64,000 nt of DNA from Forficula auricularia (lineage: Eukaryota > Arthropoda > Insecta > Dermaptera > Forficulidae): the NCBI GenBank assembly GCA_024734495.1, contig JALMQS010000106.1, positions 585,191 to 649,190 on the forward strand, in the 5' to 3' direction. The notes below the pieces were generated by a model. That model was not told where the DNA came from, did not search any database, and was given only the letters and a program-made list of their open reading frames with translations. The position numbers and the translations under genes are program-made. This document shows, in pieces, positions 9,221 through 20,200 of this stretch. The number at the start of each line of letters is the position of its first letter. Within the stretch, counting starts at the first letter, position 1.

Positions 9221-10434
9221 TTAATCGATAATAACGGTTTCTTCATTAAATGCGAAATGAACTAATTCCTGGCATAACTTAAGAATAGTTCGTGGATCAA
9301 AAGGAGGATTATTCTCGGCCCTAACTACGACATCCAAAAATTTTATTTGATTTCCAATGATTTTTAATAGTTCAATAAGTTCTCTCAATTGATCGAAATC
9401 TACACAATCTAATTCTAATATCCTGAGTTGAGGAAATTTTAAAAAGGTTTCCAATCACGTGATTATCTGGGTAAGATATATAAATATCACAAGCTTTTGG
9501 GCAAAATCTTGCTAAATGATCCAGGGTCCTTCGTGATGAAAATTGGTTATTTTCAATAATTTATTGATACGTTCATGATCATCCTTAATATTAGAGGTGA
9601 CCACGTGGCCTAGCCCATGTTTATACCCCAAGCTTTTCAAATTGGGTAGAACTTTTAAAAGTTTTATACACTCTGATCCATTTAAATCGAGTTCATCGAC
9701 ACATTCGATTTTTAATAGTCCCATTTGCACATCAGGATCATGCATGTCAAAATCTTCTTCGATCATAAGCTCATACAATGCACAATTCTCGTTTTCTAAT
9801 TCCACTCGTATTGATTTCAACTGTTTGGTTTGTTTAAGAAACAATTTGAAGTTTTCTTTATTCTCAGGTTCTATCCATAAATTTCTCAAATCGACTGTTT
9901 CGATATTCGGACAATATTTGGGTATTATTTCCAAAATAGATTGGATAGTTGTCTGATAAGTTGTAAGATGTGATCCAAAGGAGAAAAATTTTGTCCTCTC
10001 GTCAGGGAAAATTGGAAGACAAGAAGATTTTCTTCTGCCGAGAGAAACCTCTTCAGCAATGTGTGTTTATCCACAGGGAGGATAGAATTAATTAATAGAG
10101 TAAAGGGTGTGTAGTTTCACAGTGAATGAAATAAAACTCAAAGAGGTTTATACTCCTGATGATAGACTAATAATCCGAAATATATTGAGTTTGTATAAAC
10201 CTCTTTGAGTTTTATTTCATTCACTGTGAAACTACACACCCTTTACTCTATTAATTAACATCATGTTTCACCTAAAACCTACACTCACTTTCCATAAGTA
10301 AAAGAGGATAGAATTAACACGTTTCTTCTTCTCATCCAATCCAGCATTCTGTTCCAGCCCAAACAGGACAGTTTCAAACTGCTCATCCATTTCCATTGCG
10401 TTCAGTCTTGGTGCTCGATAAGCCATTATGAGAT
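9221..10434 (-). pseudogene. leucine-rich-repeat (F-box-like) protein gene, split by a MITE and frameshifts
   Basis: On the minus strand a PyTTTCAG-type acceptor (10435 on) precedes ATG at 10426-10424, which opens MAYRAPRLNAMEMDEQF and runs to 10318. A hairpin MITE interrupts at 10303-10092. Coding resumes with LPVDKHTLLKRFLSAEEN, then blocks with LEIIPKYCPNIETVDL, LARFCPKACDIYISYP and FPQLRILELD, ending in ETVIID and a stop at 9221-9223. The leucine spacing and the CPN.ETVDL and FPQLRILEL segments are typical of irregular LRRs in F-box-like proteins. I cannot see an F-box. At least three shifts of reading frame occur (about 10030, 9530 and 9455). These may be true mutations, a missed intron near 10045 (CTCTCGGCAG could be an acceptor) or sequence errors. 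The MITE insertion alone disrupts the product. Confidence 0.6.
10092..10303. mobile_element. hairpin MITE family M, copy 2, with 14-bp direct repeats
   Basis: The inserted element is flanked by GAGGATAGAATTAA at 10078-10091 and again at 10304-10317. Long inverted arms (about 10092-10152 and 10185-10255) carry AGAGTAAAGGGTGTGTAGTT and its complement. The loop side contains CTGATGATAGACTAATAATC followed by CGAAA, similar to a hammerhead ribozyme core (CTGATGA ... GAAA). The right end continues with TGTTTCACCTAAAACCTAC and TAAGTAAAA. The 14-bp duplication is longer than expected for common cut-and-paste MITEs. It lies within the coding exon of the LRR gene. Confidence 0.75.
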
Positions 10435-10569
10435 CTGAAACATAAACAGAAGAGAACCTAATTATTATTATTTATTATTATGTTACAATTTATGTAAGAG
10501 AAAAGAAAAAAGGATAATCTATCCTCCCCGATTCGCCCTTGTTTCCTACTAAATGGAATTCGAGCAATT

Positions 10570-10830
10570 AAATAAACAGATGTGGCCGTCCACATGACTT
10601 TACCATACACCCTGACCCTCTCTTAAATTAAATATTAAAAAAAAAAATATTTATAATGATTTAGGGGGATCAACCCTCCATTTTGGATGGTTAGTTTATG
10701 CATTTTTAGACTTCTGTATACAAAATTTGATTGAGTTTGCTCAAAGGGCCTCTTTTAATTTTTAAACCCCCCCCCCCCTCCACACTTTAATTTTGCGTCC
10801 AATTTCAACCAAAATCTAATCTATCTACTC
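10570..10830. repeat. dispersed repeat family A, copy
   Basis: Shares GATGTGGCCGTCCACATGAC, the TTTTTAGACTTCTG segment, a C tract near 10767 and a final AATTTCAACCAAAATCTAATC with the copy at 1500-1958. Non-coding. Confidence 0.55.
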
Positions 10831-10956
10831 TTATTAAACGAGCAAAAATTGTTTTTTTTATATATATACTAAGCGTCGCCGCCCGCCGAAGGCGGGCACT
10901 TTAGCTACAGGGGGCTTTGCCCCCCCGAGCCCCCACTGGCAGCATTTATTCCTTAT

Positions 10957-11167
10957 TGTAGTGGGCAGCACTTGCCACCCATACACTAACGCCACCAGAT
11001 GTCTCCACCGGGACACAAGCCTGGGCGGACAGACGGGCAGTCTGCAACGCGACACGAACGAGCGAACATCCAAACAACTCCAACCCTTTGCTGTATTATT
11101 TCTAGTCAATAAACAAGTATTTATATAATATATCAGAGTGTTATTCCTGCCGCAACCCTCCTCTATA
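10957..11167 (+). repeat. 5' LTR
   Basis: Starts TGTAGTGGGCAGC and ends CCTCCTCTATA. It contains AATAAA at 11108-11113 followed by a TTATATAATATA stretch, which fits polyadenylation and core promoter elements of a short LTR. The end is TATA rather than the usual CA, and both LTRs agree on this. Confidence 0.9.
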
Positions 11168-11185
11168 TTGGTGACCCACGACGAA
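11168..11185 (+). promoter_or_regulatory. candidate primer binding site
   Basis: TTGGTGACCCACGACGAA lies directly after the 5' LTR, where the tRNA primer anneals for minus-strand synthesis. TGGTGACCC fits the general form of a tRNA 3' end complement. I cannot assign the tRNA. Confidence 0.6.
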
Positions 11186-11201
11186 AGAAAAAATCCACAT
11201 C

Positions 11202-11959
11202 ATGGAAGTTAACCGAATAGGAGCGAAATTACCTGCACTTTGGACCGAACGACCCGACCTTTGGTTCAAACATGTGGAGGCCCAGTTCAATCTCGCCAAA
11301 GTGACCACAGAAGAAACGAAATTCCATCACGTAGTCGCCAGCCTGGACCAACAACAGGCAATCAAGGTATGTGAAATCATATCGAATCCGCCGACCACCA
11401 ACCAGTACCAGGAACTAAAAACGAGCTCCTAAAGAAATTAACACCTTCTAATGAAGAAAGACGACGCCGCCTAATGGCGGGAGAGGAGATCGGCGACAGG
11501 AAACCTTCCGAGTTCCGCGAGCACATGCTCGCCTTGGCCCCCGACACGTGGCCGGAGGATCTTTTAAAGAGTCTCTGGTCTAGCCAATTGCCTAGGGCCA
11601 TACGGACAGCGTTATTAACGCGCCCAGACTTAAACTGGAAGGAGACAGCAGAAATAGCAGACTCCATCGCTGAGGCCGTTCCGGAAGTCTCAGCCCACGC
11701 CATCGAACAACCAACGCCAACCAGCAGCGCCCTCGAGCGGCAGATCGAGGAGTTGTCCCAGCAAGTTGCCGCCATTAATTCAAATAACTTAAACAAAAGC
11801 GCGCCAGCCCAGCAGCGGACCTGGAAAACCGACGACCGTCGCAGCAGAGATATCAACCCTGAGGTGTGCTGGTTCCACCGCGAGTTTGGCAAAAACGCTC
11901 GCAATTGCAGACAGCCCTGTGCATTCAAGGCACAGGGAAACTACAAAGGCGGTCAGTAG
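11202..11959 (+). pseudogene. Gypsy gag polyprotein, frame change at about 11420
   Basis: ATG at 11202 opens MEVNRIGAKLPALWTERPDLWF, whose PxLWxxxPxxWF pattern is typical of gag in this Gypsy group. The frame ends at 11430, but the homologous continuation is in another frame from about 11420 (after a run of five A) through 11959. That part holds the capsid-like helices and a non-standard zinc finger near 11866-11920: CWFHREFGKNARNCRQPC, spacing C-x2-H-x9-C-x3-C. Gag forms the virus-like particle and binds the RNA. The single-base shift at an A run is likely a deletion or a sequencing error. Protease follows in a different frame with overlap. Confidence 0.85.
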
Positions 11960-12437
11960 CAGCGGCGACTGACTGCAAATCATCAGGAAGCCGCCTCTAC
12001 ATTACCGAGAAAAACAGCAAGGTGCGATTTCTCGTCGACACCGGTTCCGACCTATGCGTTTATCCACGGAAAGCGCTGCCAGGACGAAGAAAACGCGTGG
12101 ACTACGACCTGATCGCGGCCAACGGCACAACCATCCACACTTATGGATGGATCTCGCTGGCCCTCGACATAGGCTTAGAGCGCATCCTCAAGTGGCGCTT
12201 CGTAATCGCCGACGTGGAGAGCGCCATCATCGGGATTGATTTTCTCGGATTCTACGGCCTCTTAGTAGACCCCCGCCACGGCCGTATTATCGACAACAAG
12301 GCCGCACTCTCAGCCAAATGCGAACCAACTGACGCGCAGACGCCGAGCGTGAAGATGATTCTCGAAGACCCCACCGGACACGACGTATTCCGCGAATTCC
12401 CCGACGTCGTGCGCCCAGCCGGCTCCCCCGCCAGGTG
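11945..12437 (+). CDS. Gypsy aspartic protease domain (pol N-terminus)
   Basis: The open frame contains [15 protein letters not shown], with the DTGSD active-site motif of a retropepsin, followed by the flap region and an IIGIDFL block (the second hydrophobic-hydrophobic-G motif). It would cleave the gag-pol precursor. Gag and this domain overlap in frames offset by -1, which could be programmed frameshifting or a base loss near 11950. The frame closes at 12436-12438 (TGA) just after a CCCCC run; reverse transcriptase continues in the next frame. Confidence 0.85.
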
Positions 12438-13958
12438 AGCCACGGGACAAAGCACTACATCCGAACAACGCCCGGGCAACCAGTAAACGCCCGCCCCCGC
12501 CGTCTGGCCCCCGACCGCCTCAAGATAGCCAAAAAAGAGTTTGAAGAGATGATTCGAGCCGGCACTGCACGGCCCTCTGATAGCCCCTGGTCATCGCCCC
12601 TACATATGGTGCCGAAGAAAGAGGGCTGGAGGCCCTGTGGAGATTACCGCTCCCTTAATTCGCGGACGATTCCCGACCGTTATCCAGTGCGGCACATCCT
12701 CGATTACGCCCACTACCTCGCGGGATGCACCGTCTTCTCAACAATCGACTTAGTCCGGGCCTATCATCAGATTCCAGTCAGGCGCGAGGACATTCCGAAA
12801 ACGGCTCTGACAACTCCCTTCGGCCTTTACGAATTTCCATTTATGAGTTTCGGCCTCAGAAACGCCGCCCAGACGTTCCAACGCTTCATAGACGAGGCAC
12901 TCCGCGGGCTGGAATTCTGCTTTGCTTACCTCGACGACATCCTAATATTTTCAACTTCACCAGAAGAACACAGAAAACACCTGCGCCAACTCTTCCAGCG
13001 ACTGACGGAATATGGCATCGTTGTCAACCCTACGAAGTGCGTCCTCGAAGCGCCCGAGGTAACCTTTCTAGGCTATCGCATCTCCGCAGAAGGCTCGCGC
13101 CCACTAGAAGATCGGATAGCCACCTTGCAGGCTTGGACGCCCCCTAAAACGATCAGGGAATTAAGACGCTTCCTGGGCATGATAAATTTTTACAGACGTT
13201 TTCTGCCCGGCGCCGCCGACACCCAGGCCCCCTTACACGCCCTCCTCTCAGGCCCCAAGATGAAACCCAGCACACCGGTCACTTGGACAGATGAGCTGCT
13301 ACGATCCTTCAACGAGTGTAAGGCGAACCTCGGAAGGGCAACGCTACTGTCTCACCCGGAACAGTCTGCCAACCTATCGGTGTCAACAGACGCTTCAGCG
13401 ACAGCCATAGGAGCTGTACTTCACCAGCGGGCCAGGGGGGCCTGGCAACCTTTGGCATTCTTTTCCAGGAAAATGAGCCCAACACAACAAAAATACAGCG
13501 CCTACGACCGCGAACTCTTGGCCATCTACGAATCAATCAAGCATTTTCGACACATGGTAGAAGGTAAACATTTTACTATCTTCACCGATCAGAAGCCGTT
13601 GACCTTCGCCTTCAGGCTGAAAACCGATCAGTGCTCCCCGCGCCAGTTCAACCACCTGGACTACATCGGTCAGTTTACGACTGATATTCGCCACATTTCC
13701 GGGCGGGACAACATCGTCGCAGACACTCTTTCCCGCATCGAGGCCATCACGCAGCCAATCGACTTCGCAGAACTGGCCCGCTCTCAGCTCCAAGACGAGG
13801 AGCTTCGCCAGCTGCAGAACCAAGCCACAGCCCTCCGCCTAGAAAAGAAGGCCATGCCAGGGCTGGACGTCGAAGTCATCTGCGATACGTCCGCCGGCTC
13901 GCCCACGGCCGTTCGTAACCGAACCCTTCCGCCGAGGGGTCTTCGACACGCTACATAG
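12435..13958 (+). CDS. Gypsy reverse transcriptase and RNase H
   Basis: The largest open frame of the window (507 residues). Reverse transcriptase motifs are clear: [38 protein letters not shown], and the catalytic [11 protein letters not shown] at about residues 160-175. The connection [20 protein letters not shown] follows. RNase H then shows [13 protein letters not shown], the [10 protein letters not shown] block with the catalytic E, and [10 protein letters not shown]. The tail ([17 protein letters not shown]) is the usual RNase H end. The frame ends prematurely after a CCC run at about 13900; the integrase continues one frame over. Reverse transcription takes place in the cytoplasmic particle. 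Confidence 0.95.
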   Translation: MSHGTKHYIRTTPGQPVNARPRRLAPDRLKIAKKEFEEMIRAGTARPSDSPWSSPLHMVPKKEGWRPCGDYRSLNSRTIPDRYPVRHILDYAHYLAGCTVFSTIDLVRAYHQIPVRREDIPKTALTTPFGLYEFPFMSFGLRNAAQTFQRFIDEALRGLEFCFAYLDDILIFSTSPEEHRKHLRQLFQRLTEYGIVVNPTKCVLEAPEVTFLGYRISAEGSRPLEDRIATLQAWTPPKTIRELRRFLGMINFYRRFLPGAADTQAPLHALLSGPKMKPSTPVTWTDELLRSFNECKANLGRATLLSHPEQSANLSVSTDASATAIGAVLHQRARGAWQPLAFFSRKMSPTQQKYSAYDRELLAIYESIKHFRHMVEGKHFTIFTDQKPLTFAFRLKTDQCSPRQFNHLDYIGQFTTDIRHISGRDNIVADTLSRIEAITQPIDFAELARSQLQDEELRQLQNQATALRLEKKAMPGLDVEVICDTSAGSPTAVRNRTLPPRGLRHAT

Positions 13959-15060
13959 CCTTAGCCACCCAGGAATCAAAGCGTCAACGAAGCTCGTCTC
14001 CTATCGATTCGTCTGGCCTGGAATAAAGAAGGATTGCCGAACATGGACCCGCGCATGCCTCCAGTGCCAGACGGCCAAGGTAAACAGGCACACTGTCACG
14101 CCAGTAGGACAGTTTCCAGTGACAGCCGCCAGATTTCAGCACGTCCACATAGACATCGTCGGTCCCCTGCCATCTTCCGCAGGCTTCAGCTACCTCGTGA
14201 CCGCAGTCGACCGCTTTACGAGATGGCCCGAAGCCTTTCCTGTACAAGACATCACCGCGGAAACCGTGGCCAAAGCCCTCCTCAATGGATGGATTGCACG
14301 ATTTGGCTGCCCAGAAACCATTACCACCGACCAAGGCCGCCAGTTCGAGTCAGACCTTTTCCGAAAACTCGGAGATTTCTGCGGATTTCGACGATCCAGA
14401 ACAACCGCCTACCATCCAGCGTCCAACGGGCTCGTTGAGCGTTTCCATCGCACACTTAAGGCCTCTCTCATGTGCCACGGCAACAAGTGGACTGACTCGC
14501 TGCCACTCGTACTTTTGGGAATTAGGGCAGCATTCAAAGAAGACCTACAAGCTTCAAGCGCAGAGCTCGTCTACGGCGAGCCCCTGAGGGTCCCGGGTGA
14601 ATTTTTTGTTTCAGACCCCTCGGGACAACCAGAACATCAACTCCTAATCCGGGAACTACGAGAGGGGATGAACAGACTCCGTCCAGTCCCAGGGACGAAA
14701 CACCGTGAAGACCGCACCTTCATCCACAAAGCTCTCAGAGACTCAACGCACGTCTTCATCAGACAAGACGTCCTCCGAGGCGCACTCGAGCCACCTTACA
14801 CCGGCCCCTATAGAGTCGTATCGCGGGATGATAAAACTTTCGACGTCGACAGACGAGGTCAAACGATAAAAGTCTCCGCAGACAGGGTGAAGCCAGCTTT
14901 CATCTCCCAGGAAAGCACCCCTCCCCCGAACAACGCACCTTCACCGGTAACCAGCCCTCCGTCAACACCACTGCCCGCAGCCACGACATCGACCGAGACG
15001 TTCACACGTGTAGGAAGAAGAGTACGAGCCAGAGAATTTCCGGACTACCAAGTCTATTAG
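13905..15060 (+). CDS. Gypsy integrase
   Basis: The N-terminal zinc-binding HHCC module is visible: [11 protein letters not shown], then CLQCQ about 30 residues later. The DDE catalytic core follows: HIDIVGP (D), [10 protein letters not shown] (D) and NGLVERFHR (E). The C-terminal part has the GPF/Y-like [15 protein letters not shown] module and ends with a proline/threonine-rich tail and [16 protein letters not shown], stop at 15058-15060. It inserts the cDNA into chromosomes. From about 14000 the frame is uninterrupted. No chromodomain or envelope ORF follows. Confidence 0.9.
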
Positions 15061-15099
15061 GAGTCGGCAAACCGTCATCGCCCTCCTCATCCGGGACCA

Positions 15100-15119
15100 T
15101 CGCTCTGGGGAGGGGGTGG
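15100..15119 (+). promoter_or_regulatory. polypurine tract
   Basis: A G-rich run, GGGGAGGGGGTGG, ends just before the TGTAGTGGGC start of the 3' LTR, the position of the plus-strand primer. Confidence 0.75.
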
Positions 15120-15330
15120 TGTAGTGGGCAGCACTTGCCACCCATACACTAACGCCACCAGATGTCTCCACCGGCACACAAGCCTGGGCGGACAGACGAG
15201 CAGTCTGCAACGCGACACGAACGAGCGAACATCCAAACAACTCCAACCCTTTGCTGTATTATTTCTAGTCAATAAACAAGTATTTATATAATATATCAGA
15301 GTGTTATTCCTGCCGCAACCCTCCTCTATA
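15120..15330 (+). repeat. 3' LTR
   Basis: 211 bp, identical to the 5' LTR except for G to C in CCACCGG(G/C)ACAC and G to A in AGACG(G/A)GCAG. Followed by CTTAT, the target duplication. Confidence 0.92.
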
Positions 15331-15534
15331 CTTATTATCTCAGAAACTGTGTTGTAACTATGAATCAAAATTGCTCTTAAAATATGTATTGGTTATTGTT
15401 TAATGTTGGTTTAGTATTTTATAAAAATGGTAAGAAGGGTTTCTTAATTATAATTAAATATGTATGTAAATTTTCCGATATTCCGAGTATAGTGCAATGC
15501 TAAAGAGCCCGAAAAACTTGAATTTTGAAATTTG

Positions 15535-15758
15535 ACTCGCCGTTTACATTTGCGCGCGCAATCTTAGATTTATAGTAGTAAGAATTTGATCACCCTAACC
15601 GTTCGTACATTCAGGTACTTTTTGAGAGAGAAAATGGTAAAAAAATATCTGAACCGTCTAAAAACGATGTTTTTTGAAATCAGGAGATGCCTTTGAAAAA
15701 AGTTTTAAAAGTCATATGAAATGAAACATTGACTTGTCACATGACATGGAGGCGACTT
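15535..15758 (+). repeat. diverged satellite monomer at the left edge of the array
   Basis: Contains degraded forms of the 337-bp satellite: CGCCGTTTACATTTGCGCGC followed by ATTTATAGTAGTAAGAATTTG, then AAGTTTTAAAAGTCATATGA followed by the CATGACATGGAGGCGACTTTT block. It is far more diverged than the main array, as expected for an array edge. The foldback cassette begins directly after GCGACTTTT. Confidence 0.75.
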
Positions 15759-16069
15759 TTTAACCGACTTCAAAAAAGGAGGAGTGTTCTCTATTCGATT
15801 GAATTTTTTTTTTTTTTTTTTTTGTGCCTATGTTACCTCACATTCTCGCCAATTGTCAACCGATTTTGAAAATTTTTTTTGCATTGGGTCCAGCTCCAGC
15901 TTCCGATTGGTCCCATTTTTTTTTTCGATTTTTTTTCATAGGTATTAGACCTTTTTTATTAGGTTTGTTTAGGTTTAGTTTTAGACCTAACCTCTTTGTT
16001 TATGAACCGATTTCGATGGTCTTTTTTTAACTGACTTCAAAAAAGAGCAGGAGGTTCTCTATTCGATTG

Positions 16070-16104
<35 letters not shown>

Positions 16105-17294
16105 TGCCTACGTTACCTCATATCTCCGCCAATTGTCAACCGATTTTGACAATTTTTTTTGCATTGGGTCCAGTCTCAGCTTCCGATTGGTCCCACTTTT
16201 TTTCTCGATTTTTTTCCATAGGTATTAGACTCTTTTTTATTAGGTTTGTTTAGGTTTGTTTAGACCTAACCTCCTTTGTTTATGAACCGATTTCGATGGT
16301 TCTTTTTTTATCCGAAAGGGGTGTCTTAGGATGGTGTCATATTAATTTGGTCAAGTTCTGATGATATAATCACTATTAATAACATCACTAAAAAAGAGAA
16401 AATAAAAATTTTTAAGAAAAATAAAAAAACCGACTTCAAAAAATTAAGTGCAACAAATATAAAAATACACTAAAAGGTATAAAATAATTATTATCTTATT
16501 TAGATAGCAACTAAACGACGAAATATTAACACGAAATTACTTTTTGAAGTTGGTGCCAAACATATACCTTTTATGAATCGCACTCGACGGATCTTACTTA
16601 GTACGTTTGGCGGGTACGCTCGCTTATAGGTATAGTTTGTTTGGCACCGACTTTAAAAAGTAATTTCGTGTTAATATTTCGTCGTTTAGTTGTAACTAAA
16701 TAAGATAATAATTATTTTATACCTTTTAGTGTATTTTTATATTTGTTGCACTTAATTTTTTTGAAGTCGGTTTTTATTTTTTTATTAAAAAAATTTTTAT
16801 TTATCCGGAAAAGGGGGTGTCTTAGGATGGTGTCATATTAATTTGGTCAAGTTCTGATGATATAATCACTATTAATAACATCACTAAAAGAGAAAATATA
16901 AAAATTTTTAAGAAAAAAATAAAAACCGACTTCAAAAAAATTAAGTGCAACAAATATAAAATACACTAAAAGGTATAAAATAATTATTATCTTATTTAGT
17001 TACAACTAAACGACGAAATATTAACACGAAATTACTTTTTGAAGTTGGTGCCAAACATATACCTTTTATGAATCGCACTCGACGGATCTTACTTAGTACG
17101 TTTGGCGGGTACGCTCGCTTATAGGTATAGTTTGTTTGGCACCGACTTTAAAAAGTAATTCCGTGTTAATATTTCGTCGTTTAGTTGTAACTAAATAAGA
17201 TAATAATTATTTTATACTCTTTTAGTGTATTTTTATATTTGTTGCACTTAATTTTTTGAAGTCGGTTTTTATTTTTTTCTTAAAAATTTTTATA
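15759..17294 (+). mobile_element. foldback cassette FB, three nested partial copies (copies d, e, f)
   Basis: Copy d (15759 to about 16026) is a left-end fragment, copy e (about 16027-16795) a full unit, and copy f (about 16796-17294) repeats only the foldback half. The two foldbacks (arms about 16385-16545 with 16640-16795, and 16905-17045 with 17130-17290) are almost identical to each other and keep the loop in the same orientation. The cassette is bounded left by satellite GCGACTTTT and right by AAAATGTTAGAAATT. No ORF of note. Confidence 0.75.
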
Positions 17295-20200
17295 AAAATG
17301 TTAGAAATTTTAGAATCACTCAAACCGTTTGCCGTTTACCCGCGCGCAATATTAGATTTATATTAGTAAGAATTCATCACTCGAACAGTTTACATTCTCC
17401 CTCCACCTACCCCGAGCAATTTTAGATTGATAGATAGTATTAAGAAGCAATTGGTTACTACCGCCGTTTACCCGCGCGCAATCTTAAATTTATAGTAGTA
17501 AGAATTCAATTTAAAAAAATTTGAAATTAATAGGTTTTCTAAAACAATCAATATGTTTTTTTTTTGAAAAAAGTTTGAAAAGTCATATGAAACGAAACAT
17601 TGACTTGTCACATGACATGGAGGCGACTTTTAAAATGTTAGAAATTTTAGAATCACTCAAACCGTTTGCCGTTTACCCCCGCGCAATATTAGATTTATAT
17701 TAGTAAGAATTCATCACTCGAACAGTTTACATTCTCCCTCCACCTACCCCGAGCAATTTTAGATTGATAGATAGTATTAAGAAGCAATTGGTTACTACCG
17801 CCGTTTACCCGCGCGCAATCTTAAATTTATAGTAGTAAGAATTCAATTTAAAAAAAATTTGAAATTAATAGGTTTTCTAAAACAATCAATATGTTTTTTT
17901 TTTGAAAAAAGTTTGAAAAGTCATATGAAACGAAACATTGACTTGTCACATGACATGGAGGCGACTTTTAAAATGTTAGAAATTTTAGAATCACTCAAAC
18001 CGTTTGCCGTTTACCCGCGCGCAATATTAGATTTATATTAGTAAGAATTCATCACTCGAACAGTTTACATTCTCCCTCCACCTACCCCGAGCAATTTTAG
18101 ATTGATAGATAGTATTAAGAAGCAATTGGTTACTACCGCCGTTTACCCGCGCGCAATCTTAAATTTATAGTAGTAAGAATTCAATTTAAAAAAATTTGAA
18201 ATTAATAGGTTTTCTAAAACAATCAATATGTTTTTTTTTTGAAAAAAGTTTGAAAAGTCATATGAAACGAAACATTGACTTGTCACATGACATGGAGGCG
18301 ACTTTTAAAATGTTAGAAATTTTAGAATCACTCAAACCGTTTGCCGTTTACCCGCGCGCAATATTAGATTTATATTAGTAAGAATTCATCACTCGAACAG
18401 TTTACATTCTCCCTCCACCTACCCCGAGCAATTTTAGATTGATAGATAGTATTAAGAAGCAATTGGTTACTACCGCCGTTTACCCGCGCGCAATCTTAAA
18501 TTTATAGTAGTAAGAATTCAATTTAAAAAAATTTGAAATTAATAGGTTTTCTAAAACAATCAATATGTTTTTTTTTTTGAAAAAGTTTGAAAAGTCATAT
18601 GAAACGAAACATTGACTTGTCACATGACATGGAGGCGACTTTTAAAATGTTAGAAATTTTAGAATCACTCAAACCGTTTGCCGTTTACCCGCGCGCAATA
18701 TTAGATTTATATTAGTAAGAATTCATCACTCGAACAGTTTACATTCTCCCTCCACCTACCCCGAGCAATTTTAGATTGATAGATAGTATTAAGAAGCAAT
18801 TGGTTACTACCGCCGTTTACCCGCGCGCAATCTTAAATTTATAGTAGTAAGAATTCAATTTAAAAAAATTTGAAATTAATAGGTTTTCTAAAACAATCAA
18901 TATGTTTTTTTTTTGAAAAAAGTTTGAAAAGTCATATGAAACGAAACATTGACTTGTCACATGACATGGAGGCGACTTTTAAAATGTTAGAAATTTTAGA
19001 ATCACTCAAACCGTTTGCCGTTTACCCGCGCGCAATATTAGATTTATATTAGTAAGAATTCATCACTCGAACAGTTTACATTCTCCCTCCACCTACCCCG
19101 AGCAATTTTAGATTGATAGATAGTATTAAGAAGCAATTGGTTACTACCGCCGTTTACCCGCGCGCAATCTTAAATTTATAGTAGTAAGAATTCAATTTAA
19201 AAAAATTTGAAATTAATAGGTTTTCTAAAACAATCAATATGTTTTTTTTTTGAAAAAAGTTTGAAAAGTCATATGAAACGAAACATTGACTTGTCACATG
19301 ACATGGAGGCGACTTTTAAAATGTTAGAAATTTTAGAATCACTCAAACCGTTTGCCGTTTACCCGCGCGCAATATTAGATTTATATTAGTAAGAATTCAT
19401 CACTCGAACAGTTTACATTCTCCCTCCACCTACCCCGAGCAATTTTAGATTGATAGATAGTATTAAGAAGCAATTGGTTACTACCGCCGTTTACCCGCGC
19501 GCAATCTTAAATTTATAGTAGTAAGAATTCAATTTAAAAAAATTTGAAATTAATAGGTTTTCTAAAACAATCAATATGTTTTTTTTTTTGAAAAAAGTTT
19601 GAAAAGTCATATGAAACGAAACATTGACTTGTCACATGACATGGAGGCGACTTTTAAAATGTTAGAAATTTTAGAATCACTCAAACCGTTTGCCGTTTAC
19701 CCCCGCGCAATATTAGATTTATATTAGTAAGAATTCATCACTCGAACAGTTTACATTCTCCCTCCACCTACCCCGAGCAATTTTAGATTGATAGATAGTA
19801 TTAAGAAGCAATTGGTTACTACCGCCGTTTACCCGCGCGCAATCTTAAATTTATAGTAGTAAGAATTCAATTTAAAAAAATTTGAAATTAATAGGTTTTC
19901 TAAAACAATCAATATGTTTTTTTTTTGAAAAAAGTTTGAAAAGTCATATGAAACGAAACATTGACTTGTCACATGACATGGAGGCGACTTTTAAAATGTT
20001 AGAAATTTTAGAATCACTCAAACCGTTTGCCGTTTACCCCCGCGCAATATTAGATTTATATTAGTAAGAATTCATCACTCGAACAGTTTACATTCTCCCT
20101 CCACCTACCCCGAGCAATTTTAGATTGATAGATAGTATTAAGAAGCAATTGGTCACTACCGCCGTTTACCCGCGCGCAATCTTAAATTTATAGTAGTAAG

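Larger units (their letters stand above)
10957..15330 (+). mobile_element. complete Ty3/Gypsy LTR retrotransposon
   Basis: Two 211-bp LTRs (10957-11167, 15120-15330) differ at only two positions that I can see (about 1%), and the element is flanked by the 5-bp duplication CTTAT (10952-10956 and 15331-15335), so the insertion is recent. Domain order gag, protease, reverse transcriptase, RNase H, integrase is that of Ty3/Gypsy. There is no envelope-like ORF between integrase and the 3' LTR. The element is markedly GC-richer than its AT-rich surroundings. Reading frame changes occur at about 11420, 11950, 12430 and 13900. At least three sit at A or C runs, so the genomic copy might be intact and the shifts sequence errors. 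It resembles elements commonly annotated as K02A2.6-like in arthropods. Confidence 0.95.

Noticed and set aside
11377..11928. 183-codon minus-strand frame opposite gag
   Set aside because: It is the shadow of GC-rich gag coding sequence on the other strand.
13984..14334. Minus-strand frame opposite integrase
   Set aside because: Shadow ORF of the DDE core on the plus strand.
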